Part shown: one piece after another, positions 32,443-38,620 of the stretch
Position numbering within the stretch: position 1 is the first letter of the stretch
Layout of the letters: every line of letters starts with the position of its first letter
Origin: CBETVX01 sp965539935
GTDB taxonomy: Bacteria; Bacillota; Clostridia; Peptostreptococcales; Caminicellaceae
Assembly (NCBI GenBank): GCA_965539935.1
Contig: CBETVX010000028.1
Span: 1-38,620 of the forward strand
Length of the DNA: 38,620 nucleotides
Direction of reading: 5' to 3'
Position numbers and translations under genes: made by a program
Notes under the pieces: model-generated
The model's input: only the letters and a program-made list of their open reading frames with translations
Told to the model about the DNA's origin: nothing
Database searches by the model: none

Positions 32443-32622
32443 ATGGCAGTACCAAAGCGAAAAACATCTAAGGCAAGAAGAGATAAAAGAAGATCAGCAA
32501 ATATTAAAATGACTGCACCAAATGTGGTGAAATGCCCACAATGTCATGAACCTAAAATGCCTCATAGAGTTTGCAAAGAATGTGGCTACTATGGAGATAA
32601 AGAAGTTATAAAGGTTGATTAA
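32443..32622 (+). CDS. rpmF: 50S ribosomal protein L32
   Basis: A 59-residue L32. MAVPKRKTSKARRDKRRS is the conserved basic start. CPQCH and CKECGYY give the four-cysteine zinc-binding (C+) form; together with the C+ L28 in this window, both are the zinc-requiring versions. The ATG follows AGGAGGTGTAACA, overlapping the yceD stop. A strong terminator follows. Confidence 0.96.
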   Translation: MAVPKRKTSKARRDKRRSANIKMTAPNVVKCPQCHEPKMPHRVCKECGYYGDKEVIKVD

Positions 32623-32631
32623 TATTACAAT

Positions 32632-32663
32632 AACCTCACTTATTTAAAGTGAGGTTTATTATT
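32632..32663 (+). terminator. Terminator after rpmF
   Basis: Ten-base arms AACCTCACTT and AAGTGAGGTT around a five-base loop, followed by TATTATTTTTTT. Confidence 0.9.
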
Positions 32664-32678
32664 TTTTTGTATTATTTA

Positions 32679-32707
32679 TTGCAATATTTTCAAACTTAGT
32701 TTATACT
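32679..32707 (+). promoter_or_regulatory. Promoter of the fapR-fab operon
   Basis: TTGCAA (32679-32684), a 17-base spacer and TATACT (32702-32707). The FapR-like operator begins six bases after the -10, covering the expected transcription start. Confidence 0.65.
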
Positions 32708-32712
32708 AATTA

Positions 32713-32729
32713 TTAGAACCAGATACTAA
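32713..32729 (+). promoter_or_regulatory. FapR operator
   Basis: TTAGAACCAGATACTAA differs at two of 17 positions from the FapR consensus as I remember it (TTAGTACCTGATACTAA). It lies over the start point of a promoter directly in front of fapR itself, exactly where autoregulation would act: FapR blocks transcription until malonyl-CoA or malonyl-ACP releases it. Confidence 0.8.
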
Positions 32730-32755
32730 ATTCAACTACTAAAGAGGTGACAGTA

Positions 32756-33325
32756 ATGTCTGCCAAAAAATTAAGAAAAAAAGAGAGGCAGGAAAAATTT
32801 TTACAAATAATCGAAGAAGACCCTTTTATAACCGATGAAGAACTGAGTGAGATGTTTAATGTAAGTATACAGACCATCAGACTTGATAGGGTGGCTTTAA
32901 ATATACCTGAACTTAGGGAAAGAGTAAAAAAAGTAGCAAAACAAAATTATAAAAAAGTAAGAACTATAGGTGAAACAGAGATAGTTGGGGAGTTAATAGA
33001 TTTAGAATTAAATAAAAGAGGAATATCTATATTAGAAACCGATTCTAATATGGTTTTTAAAAAAACAAAAGTAGTAAAGGGACACTACATTTTTGCAATG
33101 GCTGAATCTTTAGCTATGGCAGTAATAGATACTGATGTTGCTTTAACGGGAGTAGCTAATATTAAATATAGAGTTCCAGTATTAGCTGGTCAAAAAATTA
33201 TTGCTAAAGCAGAATTAGTAAGAATTCGAGGAAATAAATACTTTGTTCATGTGAAAATCAATGTTAAAAATGAACAAGTATTTAGAGGGAAATTCATACT
33301 TGTATCTATTGATAATAATATTTAG
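32756..33325 (+). CDS. fapR: Transcriptional repressor of fatty acid synthesis FapR
   Basis: A 189-residue regulator. The DeoR-like helix-turn-helix (about 15-50) includes DPFITDEELSEMFNVSIQTIRLDR, and the C-terminal hotdog effector domain (about 80-185) binds malonyl-CoA or malonyl-ACP. A GTG three codons upstream (32747) is part of the GAGGTGA ribosome-binding site, so ATG at 32756 is the better start. It leads the operon fapR-plsX-fabH-fabD-fabG-acpP-fabF and is preceded by its own operator, which indicates negative autoregulation and malonyl-CoA-sensing control of the fab genes. Confidence 0.94.
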   Translation: MSAKKLRKKERQEKFLQIIEEDPFITDEELSEMFNVSIQTIRLDRVALNIPELRERVKKVAKQNYKKVRTIGETEIVGELIDLELNKRGISILETDSNMVFKKTKVVKGHYIFAMAESLAMAVIDTDVALTGVANIKYRVPVLAGQKIIAKAELVRIRGNKYFVHVKINVKNEQVFRGKFILVSIDNNI

Positions 33326-33336
33326 GGGTGATTGCG

Positions 33337-34344
33337 GTGAAAATAGCTGTAGATGTAATGGGAGGAGATAATGCTCCTGATGAAATAATTTCGGGAAGTA
33401 TAAATGCTTTGTCAGAAATAAAATCAAAAATTGTTTTTGTTGGAAATGAAAAAATTATAAAGAAGAAAATACATGGAAATAGATTAGATTTACATAATAT
33501 TGATATTGTTAATGCCGAAGAAGTTATTACAAATGAAGATAAACCTGTGCAGGCAGTTAGGAAGAAAAAAAACTCATCTATGGTTAGTGGTTTAGTGTTA
33601 GCTAAAAAAGGGGAAGTAGATGCTTTTATTTCTGCTGGAAATACTGGTGCTCTTTTAGCTGGTGCCACTTTAAAGATTGGTAGAATAAAAGGAATAGATA
33701 GACCTGCCCTAGCACCAATTTATCCAACTTCTAAAGGATTTTCCCTATTAATTGATGCAGGGGCTAATGCCGATTGTAAGCCAAGAAATTTATTTGAATT
33801 TGGCATAATGGGTTCAATCTACTTACAAAATGTTATGAAGAACAATAATCCTAAAGTAGGTCTAGTCAACATAGGTGCTGAAGAAGGAAAAGGAAATAAA
33901 TTAGCCATTGAAGCTTATGATTTGTTAAAAGAGTCTAATTTAAACTTTGTTGGGAATATAGAAGCCAGAAGAATACCCTATGGAGATGTGGATGTAATTG
34001 TATGTGACGGTTTTGTTGGTAATGTTATTTTGAAGCTAACAGAAGGAGTAGCAATGTCACTGACAGGAATGTTGAAAGAACAATTAACTAAAAATTTATT
34101 TAGGAAATTGATGACATTAACATTAAAAAGTAGTTTTGCTGAGTTTAAATCTAGATTAGATTACACAGAATATGGAGGAGCTCCTTTATTGGGGGTTAAA
34201 AAGCCAGTGGTTAAAGCCCATGGTAGTTCTAATGCTAAAGCCTTTAAAAATGCAATTAAATATGGAGAAGTCTTCGCTGAAAATAATGTAATAAGTAGTA
34301 TTGAAGAAGAAATTAACAAATTAGGAGTTGATAATTTTGAATAA
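33337..34344 (+). CDS. plsX: Phosphate acyltransferase PlsX
   Basis: A 335-residue enzyme converting acyl-ACP to acyl-phosphate, the donor for PlsY in glycerolipid synthesis. It starts MKIAVDVMGGDNAPDEI. Family motifs ISAGNTGALLAGATLKIGRI, DAGANADCKP, and DVIVCDGFVGNVILKLTEG are present. An earlier in-frame GTG (33328) is part of the AGGGGTG Shine-Dalgarno, so GTG at 33337 is chosen. Its tail overlaps the start of fabH by eight bases. PlsX and FakA both feed the acyl-phosphate pool. Confidence 0.94.
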   Translation: MKIAVDVMGGDNAPDEIISGSINALSEIKSKIVFVGNEKIIKKKIHGNRLDLHNIDIVNAEEVITNEDKPVQAVRKKKNSSMVSGLVLAKKGEVDAFISAGNTGALLAGATLKIGRIKGIDRPALAPIYPTSKGFSLLIDAGANADCKPRNLFEFGIMGSIYLQNVMKNNNPKVGLVNIGAEEGKGNKLAIEAYDLLKESNLNFVGNIEARRIPYGDVDVIVCDGFVGNVILKLTEGVAMSLTGMLKEQLTKNLFRKLMTLTLKSSFAEFKSRLDYTEYGGAPLLGVKKPVVKAHGSSNAKAFKNAIKYGEVFAENNVISSIEEEINKLGVDNFE

Positions 34345-35329
34345 TAAGTTGCAAAGCGTAGGCATCCTTGGTACAGGCAGTTGTCTACCTGAAAAAGAAA
34401 TCACAAACTATGATTTAGAGAAAATAGTAGATACAAGTCATGAATGGATAGTAAGTAGAACGGGTATCCACAAAAGACGTATTGCCGATGATCAAACAGC
34501 AACTTCAGACTTATCAACTGAAGCTGCAAAAAGGGCATTGAAAAATGCAAATATAAGAGCCGAAGACCTTGACTTAATAATTGTTGCAACTGTAACACCT
34601 GATATGTCTTTCCCATCTACAGCTTGTATCGTACAAAGTAATTTGGGTGCAGTTAATGCTGCTGCCTTTGACCTAGAAGCTGCATGTTCAGGTTTCTTAT
34701 ACGGCCTTTCAATAGGCAAACAGTTTATATCCACAGGAGCATATAAATATGTGTTGGTTATAGGAGCCGAAACTCTATCTAAAATAATGAATTGGGAAGA
34801 TAGAAATACATGTGTGTTATTTGGTGATGGAGCTGGGGCAGTAGTCTTAGGACCTACAGAAGCTGGAAAAGGAATATTATCAACTTATTTAGGAGCTGAT
34901 GGTGAAGGTGGCAAGTATTTAACTTTGCCTGCTGGTGGTTCCAGAATGCCTGCATCAGTTGAAACTGTTAAACAAAATCTACATTATATAAAAATGGATG
35001 GAAGCGAAGTATTTAAATTTGCTGTAAGAATAATGGGTGATGCAGCCAAAAAAGCTTTGGAAATGTGTAGTATGCAAGTAGAAGATATTAATTATTTAGT
35101 TCCACACCAAGCAAATATTAGAATAATAAAATCCGCTGCTAAAAGATTAAAGATTTCAATGGAAAATGTGTATGTTAATTTAGATAGGTATGGTAATATG
35201 TCTGCTGCTTCAATCCCTGTTGCTCTTGATGAAGCTGTAAGAAATAATAAGATTAAAAAAGACGATATTATTGTATTGGTTGGTTTTGGTGGTGGACTGA
35301 CATGGGGATCAAGTGTTATTAAATGGTAA
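34337..35329 (+). CDS. fabH: Beta-ketoacyl-ACP synthase III
   Basis: A 330-residue initiating condensing enzyme that joins acetyl- or branched acyl-CoA to malonyl-ACP. The Cys-His-Asn triad is visible: C117 in DLEAACSGFLYG, His in VPHQANIRI and Asn in RYGNMSAASIP. The N-terminal half has GTGSCLPEKEITN and RTGIHKRRI. Two TTG candidates exist; the first (34328) touches the AGGAG, while the second (34337) has nine bases of spacing and is preferred. The glycine-rich GFGGGLTWGSSV end is typical. Confidence 0.94.
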   Translation: MNNKLQSVGILGTGSCLPEKEITNYDLEKIVDTSHEWIVSRTGIHKRRIADDQTATSDLSTEAAKRALKNANIRAEDLDLIIVATVTPDMSFPSTACIVQSNLGAVNAAAFDLEAACSGFLYGLSIGKQFISTGAYKYVLVIGAETLSKIMNWEDRNTCVLFGDGAGAVVLGPTEAGKGILSTYLGADGEGGKYLTLPAGGSRMPASVETVKQNLHYIKMDGSEVFKFAVRIMGDAAKKALEMCSMQVEDINYLVPHQANIRIIKSAAKRLKISMENVYVNLDRYGNMSAASIPVALDEAVRNNKIKKDDIIVLVGFGGGLTWGSSVIKW

Positions 35330-35344
35330 GTAAGGAGTGAAAAA

Positions 35345-36277
35345 ATGAATACGATTGCCTTTGTTTTTCCAGGCCAAGGGGCTCAATTTGTTGGAATGGG
35401 AAAAGAATTAGTTGAAAAATATGATTCTGCTAATAAAGTATTTGAAGTCGCTTCAGAATCTTTAGGATATGATATGAAAAAATTATGTTTTGAAGGACCT
35501 GAAGAAAAACTTAAGATTACAGAAAATACTCAGCCTGCTATTTTGACAATGAGTATTGCTACTCTAGAGGTCTTAAAAGAAAAAGGAATTACTCCCAATA
35601 TGGTGGCAGGATTAAGCTTAGGAGAATATTCTGCCCTGGTAGCAGCAAATGTAATATCCTTTGAGGAGGCAGTCAAAATAGTAAAAGTTAGAGGGAAATA
35701 TATGCAAGAAGAAGTTCCAATTGGTGTTGGTACCATGGCTGCTTTTATAGGACTTCCTAGAGAAAAGGTGCTAGAAGCTTGTAAAGAAGCTTCTGTGGTT
35801 GGAGTTGTTGAACCAGCAAATTTCAATTCACCTATTCAAACAGTTATTTCTGGAGAAATTAAGGCTGTTGAAAGGGCTGTTGAAATAGGTAAAGAGTTAG
35901 GGGCCAAAAAGGCTAAAGTATTAAAGGTATCTGCTCCATTTCATTCAAGTTTATTAAAAGGTGCAGGTGAAAAATTAAGAAGAGATTTAGAAGGTATAGA
36001 ATTAAATGATTATAAAATACCAGTAGTAGCAAATGTTACAGCCGATTACTATCCTTCATTGTCATCTATAAAAGAACTATTAGTTAAGCAAGTAAGTAGT
36101 CCTGTACTATGGGAAGACTCAGTAAGAAAAATGATTGATGATGGAGTAAATATATTTATTGAAGTTGGTCCAGGTAAAGCTCTTTCAAGCTTTATTAAAA
36201 GAATTTCAAGAAAAGTACAAATTTTAAACGTTGAGGACATCACTTCTTTAGAAAAGACTTTAAGTAAATTAAAATAA
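35345..36277 (+). CDS. fabD: Malonyl-CoA:ACP transacylase
   Basis: A 310-residue enzyme that loads malonyl groups on ACP. It begins AFVFPGQGAQFVGMG. The nucleophile S91 is in GLSLGEYSAL (Leu where many relatives have His), and the catalytic H200 is in SAPFHSSLL; QPAILTMS and EVGPGKALSSF are also conserved. ATG follows AAGGAGTG, 15 bases after fabH. The enoyl reductase gene fabK, often found between fabH and fabD in clostridia, is not present. Confidence 0.95.
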   Translation: MNTIAFVFPGQGAQFVGMGKELVEKYDSANKVFEVASESLGYDMKKLCFEGPEEKLKITENTQPAILTMSIATLEVLKEKGITPNMVAGLSLGEYSALVAANVISFEEAVKIVKVRGKYMQEEVPIGVGTMAAFIGLPREKVLEACKEASVVGVVEPANFNSPIQTVISGEIKAVERAVEIGKELGAKKAKVLKVSAPFHSSLLKGAGEKLRRDLEGIELNDYKIPVVANVTADYYPSLSSIKELLVKQVSSPVLWEDSVRKMIDDGVNIFIEVGPGKALSSFIKRISRKVQILNVEDITSLEKTLSKLK

Positions 36278-36296
36278 TTAGTAAGGAGGTTGAGAT

Positions 36297-37040
36297 ATGA
36301 ACTTAATAGATAAAACTGCCGTAGTTACAGGTGGTTCTGGCGGTATTGGGAGGGCTATTGCTTTAAAACTTGCTAGTTTAGGAGCTAATATAGTAATAAA
36401 TTATAGCAATAATTCAGAAAAAGCCAATGAAGTAGTAAATGAGATTAGGAACATGGGTAGAAAAGCCATAGCTCTAAAAGCAGATGTATCTAATGAAGAA
36501 GAAATTAAATCCTTTGTAAAAGAAGTCCTTAAAGAATTTGATAGTATAGATATACTAGTAAACAATGCAGGTATAACAAGGGATTCCCTTCTTATTAGAA
36601 TGAAGAATGAAGATTGGGATAAAGTCTTAGATATAAATCTTAAGGGTACATATTTATGTACTAAAATAATAGGAAAAAAAATGATGAAACAAAGAAAAGG
36701 TAAGATTGTAAATATTACTTCAGTAGTTGGCATTATGGGTAATGCAGGGCAAGCAAACTATGCAGCCTCTAAAGCTGGAGTCATTGGTTTTACAAAATCT
36801 ATAGCTAAAGAATTTTCATCACGAAATATTAATGTTAATGCTGTGGCTCCAGGGTTTATTGAAACGAAAATGACAGAAAGGCTTTCAGAGGATATAAAGA
36901 AGGAATATGCTAAGAGTATTCCTTTAGGAAGAATGGGCTCTCCCAATGATGTAGCAAACTTAGTAGCATTTTTATGTTCAGAAGAAGCTAATTATATTAC
37001 TGGACAGGTTATAAATGTTGATGGTGGAATGGTAATGTAA
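36297..37040 (+). CDS. fabG: 3-oxoacyl-ACP reductase
   Basis: A 247-residue short-chain dehydrogenase. The NADPH motif TGGSGGIG is at 11-18, NNAG near 89-92, and the tetrad N114, S142, Y155, K159 is complete in the usual positions. It reduces 3-ketoacyl-ACP in each elongation round. ATG follows AAGGAGG. Length and C-terminal INVDGGMVM are standard. Confidence 0.96.
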   Translation: MNLIDKTAVVTGGSGGIGRAIALKLASLGANIVINYSNNSEKANEVVNEIRNMGRKAIALKADVSNEEEIKSFVKEVLKEFDSIDILVNNAGITRDSLLIRMKNEDWDKVLDINLKGTYLCTKIIGKKMMKQRKGKIVNITSVVGIMGNAGQANYAASKAGVIGFTKSIAKEFSSRNINVNAVAPGFIETKMTERLSEDIKKEYAKSIPLGRMGSPNDVANLVAFLCSEEANYITGQVINVDGGMVM

Positions 37041-37090
37041 TTATTTATTTTAATTATAAATTAATAAAAAATATAAGGATGGTGTTAATT

Positions 37091-37324
37091 ATGATATTTA
37101 ATAAAGTGGTTGAAATTATATGTGAGCAATTAGAATTTGATAATCCAGAAGAAATAACTCCTACTACATCTTTAGTAAATGATTTAGAAGCTGACTCACT
37201 TGATGCAGTTGAAGTTATTATGGCCCTTGAAGATGAATTTGATATTGAGATATCAGACGAAGATGCCGAAGGATTTAAAAACATTGGAGATATCGCTAAT
37301 TATATAGAAAATAAGACAAAGTAA
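37091..37324 (+). CDS. acpP: Acyl carrier protein
   Basis: A 77-residue acidic four-helix protein that carries growing acyl chains on phosphopantetheine. The attachment Ser is S36 in EADSLDAVEVIMALEDEF. An earlier in-frame ATG (37079) overlaps the AAGG of the Shine-Dalgarno, so ATG at 37091 is chosen, giving the normal length. The 50-base gap from fabG is AT-rich without a clear terminator. Confidence 0.95.
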   Translation: MIFNKVVEIICEQLEFDNPEEITPTTSLVNDLEADSLDAVEVIMALEDEFDIEISDEDAEGFKNIGDIANYIENKTK

Positions 37325-37352
37325 TCAAAAGAACAATACAGGAGGAACTAGT

Positions 37353-38597
37353 ATGAATAAGAGAAGAGTAGTGATTACAGGAATTGGCGTGATTTCTCCA
37401 ATAGGAAGTGGCAAGAAAAATTTTTGGAATGCATTAAAGAATGGCGTAAATGGCATTGACAAAATAACAAAATTTGATCCAGCAGATTTCCCAACTCAGA
37501 TAGCTGCAGAAGTTAAGGATTTTGATCCCCTTGATTATATTGACAAAAAAGAAGCTAAAAGAATGGATAGATTTACCCATTTTGCTATAGCTGCCTCATC
37601 TCAAGCTATAGAGGATGCAGAGATTAATCTTAAATCAGTTGATTTATATAGGTTTGGAGTAACCCTTGGCTCAGGGGTAGGTGGAATAGAAACTTTAGAG
37701 AAAGAATATGAAAAGTTAATGAAAAGAGGTCCAAGAAGAGTAAGTCCCTTCTTTATACCTATGATGATTTCAAATATTGGTGCAGGACATATTTCCATGG
37801 CCTTTGGATTAAAGGGACCAAATACTACAGCTGTATCTGCTTGTGCTTCATCGACAAATGCTATAGGAGATGCCTTTAAAATTATTGAAAGAGGCGATGC
37901 AGACTTAATGGTAACCGGTGGAGCTGAAGCATCTATAACACCTCTAGCAATAGCTGGATTTTGTAGCATGAAGGCAATGTCTTTAAGAAATGATGACCCT
38001 AAAACTGCTTCAAGACCATTTGATAGAGATAGAGATGGATTTGTTATGGGTGAAGGTTCTGGTATTATTGTATTAGAAGAATTAGAACATGCCTTAAATC
38101 GTGGAGCCAAAATATACGGCGAAATAGTAGGATATGGTATGTCAGCCGATGCTTATCATATTACTGCTCCAGCACCAGATGGCGAAGGAGCTGCAAGGTC
38201 AATGGAAAATGCGTTAAATGATGCAGGAATTAGCCCTAATCAAATTGATTATATAAACGCCCATGGTACATCTACTCATTATAATGATAAATTTGAAACT
38301 ATGGCCATAAAAACTGTTTTTAAGGACCATGCTTATAATTTATCAGTTAGTTCAACCAAATCCATGACAGGCCATTTGCTTGGTGCCGCTGGATCAATTG
38401 AAGCAATTGCATGTTTATTATCAGTTAAGGAAAATTATATTCATGCTACAATTAATTTAGAAAATCCAGACCCAGAATTAGACTTGGATTTTGTACCAAA
38501 TAAAGGCAAAGAAAAGATTGTAAATTATGCTCTATCAAATTCATTAGGCTTTGGTGGACATAATGCTACACTAATTTTTAAAAAATTTCAAAAATAA
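37353..38597 (+). CDS. fabF: Beta-ketoacyl-ACP synthase II
   Basis: A complete 414-residue elongating condensing enzyme. The nucleophile C164 is in VSACASSTNAIG; the two active-site histidines are in NAHGTSTHYND (about 305) and MTGHLLGAAG (about 341), and the GFGGHNATLIF end is typical. ATG follows CAGGAGG. It ends 23 bases before the window edge with what looks like a terminator stem, so it is probably the last gene of the fapR operon. Confidence 0.96.
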   Translation: MNKRRVVITGIGVISPIGSGKKNFWNALKNGVNGIDKITKFDPADFPTQIAAEVKDFDPLDYIDKKEAKRMDRFTHFAIAASSQAIEDAEINLKSVDLYRFGVTLGSGVGGIETLEKEYEKLMKRGPRRVSPFFIPMMISNIGAGHISMAFGLKGPNTTAVSACASSTNAIGDAFKIIERGDADLMVTGGAEASITPLAIAGFCSMKAMSLRNDDPKTASRPFDRDRDGFVMGEGSGIIVLEELEHALNRGAKIYGEIVGYGMSADAYHITAPAPDGEGAARSMENALNDAGISPNQIDYINAHGTSTHYNDKFETMAIKTVFKDHAYNLSVSSTKSMTGHLLGAAGSIEAIACLLSVKENYIHATINLENPDPELDLDFVPNKGKEKIVNYALSNSLGFGGHNATLIFKKFQK

Positions 38598-38598
38598 A

Positions 38599-38620
38599 AG
38601 TGGACCTTCATGGTTTCACT
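38599..38620 (+). terminator. Possible terminator stem at the right edge
   Basis: AGTGGACC and GGTTTCACT can pair with one bulge and one G-T pair, directly after the fabF stop. The following bases lie outside the window, so a T-run cannot be checked. Confidence 0.4.

Noticed and set aside
37601..38110. 169-codon minus-strand ORF inside fabF
   Set aside because: It lies wholly within a well-conserved fabF; the low-complexity S/A/I/P-rich translation is typical of an antisense shadow.
1..38620. Mobile elements, CRISPR arrays or phage genes
   Set aside because: No transposase, integrase, spaced direct repeats or composition shift was seen; almost every gene has a core housekeeping identity.

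Overview
The window is an AT-rich (roughly 30% GC by eye), densely coding stretch of chromosome from a low-GC, endospore-forming Bacillota, most likely a Clostridia or Tissierellia-type anaerobe. An alpha/beta small acid-soluble spore protein, the sporulation membrane protein YlbJ, a YteA-type zinc-finger protein, RemA and frequent TTG/GTG starts with strong GGAGG ribosome-binding sites all point that way. There is no tRNA, rRNA, CRISPR array, insertion sequence or prophage. No gene-free gap exceeds about 260 bases; the longest is 5635-5891, a divergent promoter region.

Layout. (1) 1-3840: tail of divIVA, the MTA/SAH nucleosidase mtnN, a DUF5665 membrane protein, yteA, a 23S/tRNA pseudouridine synthase gene of the RluD family interrupted by an in-frame TAA, and a stand-alone pyrR. 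(2) 3850-5634 on the minus strand: the ribosome quality-control factor rqcH. (3) 5892-20839 on the plus strand: a long housekeeping run, yicC-remA-gmk-rpoZ-coaBC-priA-def-fmt-DUF116-yugP-rsmB-prpC-prkC-rsgA-rpe-thiN. It covers RNA decay, nucleotide and coenzyme A synthesis, replication restart, N-terminal formylation and deformylation, rRNA methylation, and Ser/Thr phospho-signalling linked to ribosome assembly. (4) 20934-21303: two tiny two-helix membrane proteins where spoVM usually lies, then rpmB on the minus strand. (5) 21771-27842: asp23-fakA-recG-SASP-rsmD-coaD and a DivIVA-like coiled-coil protein. (6) 27817-30428 on the minus strand: tmcAL and ylbJ. (7) 30604-38597: ackA, then yceD-rpmF, then the fatty-acid operon fapR-plsX-fabH-fabD-fabG-acpP-fabF, with a recognisable FapR operator in front of fapR.

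No clearly new multi-gene biological system is visible; this is mostly conserved core genome. The points most worth a second look are the nonsense codon in the RluD-family gene, the absence of rlmN between rsmB and prpC (with an inverted repeat around a TATAAT box in the short remaining gap), the pair of small membrane proteins next to rpmB, an unidentified inverted repeat overlapping the -35 of a perfect consensus promoter before yceD-rpmF, and the 26-bp convergent overlap of a coiled-coil gene with ylbJ.
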